Origin: an uncultured Lysobacteraceae bacterium | GTDB lineage: Bacteria > Pseudomonadota > Gammaproteobacteria > Xanthomonadales > Xanthomonadaceae | Assembly (NCBI GenBank): GCA_946482565.1 | Contig: CAMLSB010000087.1 | Span: 1 to 7,552, forward strand | Length of the DNA stretch: 7,552 nucleotides | Direction of reading: 5' to 3' | In this document: positions 6,142 to 7,552 of the stretch, piece by piece | How positions within the stretch are numbered: position 1 is the stretch's first letter | Layout of the letters: the number at the start of each line of letters is the position of its first letter | The notes under the pieces: generated by a model | Database searches by the model: none | Told to the model about the DNA's origin: nothing | The model's input: only the letters and a program-made list of their open reading frames with translations | Position numbers and translations under genes: made by a program

Positions 6142-7552
6142 AGTCGCGGGACTCGGTGGCCAGGCCGCGCAGCAGCGGCGACAGGTCTTCCAGCCGCGTC
6201 GCGATGAGATGGCGGCTGCCGTCGGCCATTTCCATGCGGCCCTCGATGCCGAGCAGCCGTGATTCCAGGAATACGCGGCGCTGGCGTTCGGCGATGTCGC
6301 GCCACACCACCACGTTCACCATGCCGGTTTCGTCCTCGATGGTCATGAACGTGACGCCGCTGGCGGTCTGCGGACGCTGGCGCAGGATCACCAGGCCGGC
6401 ATGGCGCGCGGGGCGCCCGTGCTGCAAGGCGTCGAGTTCCCGCGCGCGGCTGTAGCGTCGTTGCCGCAGCGCGTTGCGCAGCAGTGCGACCGGATGCGCG
6501 CCCAGGGTCAGGCCGGTGCTCGCGTAGTCGGCGCGCGTGTCGTCGAAGGCGCTGGGCGGCGGGATGGCGATGCGCGTTTCCGCCGGAGCGGCCACGCCGG
6601 CGAACAGCGGCATCTGCCGCTCGACGGCCGCACCCTGCCAGCGCGCGCGGTGGCGATGCCCGGCGAGTCCGCGCAACGCCGCCGCTTCGGCGAGCGCCCC
6701 CAGCGCGCCGCGATCGAGCGCGGCGCGATGCGCGAGGTCGTCGAGGTCGCGGAATGGCGCCTGCGCGCGCGCCGCGGCGACGCGCTCCCCCGCATCCCCG
6801 CGCAACCCCGACACCAGCCGCATGCCGAGCCGCAAGGCCGGTTGCGTCGTCGCGTCGTCGCGGCCGCCATCCTCCAGCGTGCAATCCCAGTCGCTGTAGC
6901 GCACGTCCACCGGCCGCACCACGATGCCGTGGCGGCGCGCGTCCGCCACCAGCTGCGCCGGCAGGTAGAAGCCCATCGGCAACGAGTTCAGCAGCGCGCA
7001 GGAGAACGCCGCCGGCTCATGGCACTTGATCCACGCGCTGGCATAGGCGAGCAGGGCGAAGCTGGCCGCGTGCGATTCCGGGAAGCCGTAGTCGCCGAAA
7101 CCCTTGATCTGCTCGAAGATGCGCTCGGCGAACTCGGCGGTGTAACCATTGCGCGCCATGCCGGCGAGCAGTGCGTCGCGGTGCTTCTCCAGCCCGCCGC
7201 GGCGCTTCCATGCGGCCATGTCGCGGCGCAGCTGGTCGGCCTGGCCGGGCGTGTAATCGGCGGCGACCATCGCGATGCGCATCACCTGTTCCTGGAACAG
7301 CGGCACGCCGAGCGTGCGCTGCAACACTTCGCGCAACGCGTCCGACGGGTAGTCGATCGGCTCCAGGCCCTGCCGCCGCCGCAGGTAGGGGTGGATCATG
7401 CCGCCCTGGATCGGGCCGGGCCGCACGATCGCCACTTCCACCACCAGGTCGTAGAACGTCTCCGGCTTCAGCCGCGGCAGCATCGCCATCTGCGCGCGCG
7501 ATTCGATCTGGAACGCGCCGATGACGTCGCCGCGCTGGATCATCGCGTAGGT
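6134..7552 (-). CDS. dnaE2: Error-prone DNA polymerase DnaE2 (ImuC), C-terminal part; 5' end beyond right edge
   Basis: Translesion C-family DNA polymerase that copies damaged DNA during the SOS response, normally with ImuA and ImuB. The visible 472 residues are the C-terminal part of a protein usually a little over 1,000 residues long. Counted from the Met at 7543, [11 protein letters not shown] (9-19), [14 protein letters not shown] (36-49) and [15 protein letters not shown] (148-162) are fingers-domain motifs diagnostic of DnaE2. A helix-hairpin-helix region follows at about 237-303, then a linker with QMPLF (310-314), a segment containing [13 protein letters not shown] (339-351), and an OB fold at about 382-450 ([18 protein letters not shown]). 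The protein ends ATESRDFR, as DnaE2 proteins do. The PHP domain and the catalytic Asp residues of the palm lie outside the window, so activity cannot be judged. The frame is unbroken to the edge. It converges on the small gene at 5746 and overlaps its stop by 8 bp. Being last in an imuA-imuB-dnaE2 operon under LexA control is likely from the family, but not visible here. Confidence 0.96.
   Translation of the reverse strand, partial: TYAMIQRGDVIGAFQIESRAQMAMLPRLKPETFYDLVVEVAIVRPGPIQGGMIHPYLRRRQGLEPIDYPSDALREVLQRTLGVPLFQEQVMRIAMVAADYTPGQADQLRRDMAAWKRRGGLEKHRDALLAGMARNGYTAEFAERIFEQIKGFGDYGFPESHAASFALLAYASAWIKCHEPAAFSCALLNSLPMGFYLPAQLVADARRHGIVVRPVDVRYSDWDCTLEDGGRDDATTQPALRLGMRLVSGLRGDAGERVAAARAQAPFRDLDDLAHRAALDRGALGALAEAAALRGLAGHRHRARWQGAAVERQMPLFAGVAAPAETRIAIPPPSAFDDTRADYASTGLTLGAHPVALLRNALRQRRYSRARELDALQHGRPARHAGLVILRQRPQTASGVTFMTIEDETGMVNVVVWRDIAERQRRVFLESRLLGIEGRMEMADGSRHLIATRLEDLSPLLRGLATESRDFR

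Noticed and set aside
5595..6884. A 429-codon open frame on the - strand crossing gpx, the small gene and dnaE2
   Set aside because: It crosses three better-supported genes in another frame and encodes Arg/Ala-rich low-complexity sequence; it is a product of high GC content.

Overview
The window looks like an ordinary, densely packed stretch of chromosome from a very GC-rich gammaproteobacterium, most likely a member of the Xanthomonadaceae/Lysobacteraceae (Lysobacter, Luteimonas, Xanthomonas or Stenotrophomonas relatives). This rests on three things: an extreme preference for G/C at third codon positions, a pair of GTAG-type REP palindromes resembling the SMAG elements of Stenotrophomonas, and a gene set (two exported M3 peptidases, a Cys-glutathione peroxidase, DnaE2) familiar from that family. 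The assignment is inferred from recognition, not from a search.

Layout from left to right. (1) The last 31 codons of an unidentified + strand gene end 3 bp before the convergent end of the next gene. (2) A first exported M3 metallopeptidase lies on the - strand (732 aa with the preferred start). (3) A small two-CBS-domain protein is transcribed divergently from it (139 aa, +). (4) Two inverted REP copies fill the convergent gap that follows. (5) A second exported M3 peptidase, a recognisable peptidyl-dipeptidase Dcp, is on the - strand (718 aa); its TAG stop codon is part of one REP copy. (6) A divergent 118-bp promoter region leads to a thiol/glutathione peroxidase (162 aa, +). (7) A small uncharacterised protein with a STAS-like pattern (131 aa, +) probably shares that transcript. 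(8) The C-terminal 472 residues of the error-prone polymerase DnaE2 (ImuC) lie on the - strand, overlap the small protein's end by 8 bp and run off the right edge.

Functionally the window does not form one system. The two M3 enzymes are paralogues predicted to degrade oligopeptides in the periplasm and differ in the substrate-binding loop. The peroxidase and its small neighbour may form a two-gene unit. DnaE2 is normally the last gene of an SOS mutagenesis cassette (imuA-imuB-dnaE2), whose other members would lie beyond the right edge. I saw no mobile element carrying a transposase, no CRISPR array, no tRNA or rRNA, and no clear candidate for a novel system. The most noteworthy points are the REP-borne stop codon, the loop difference between the M3 paralogues, a clamp-binding-like pentapeptide in DnaE2, and the unknown gene behind the peroxidase.
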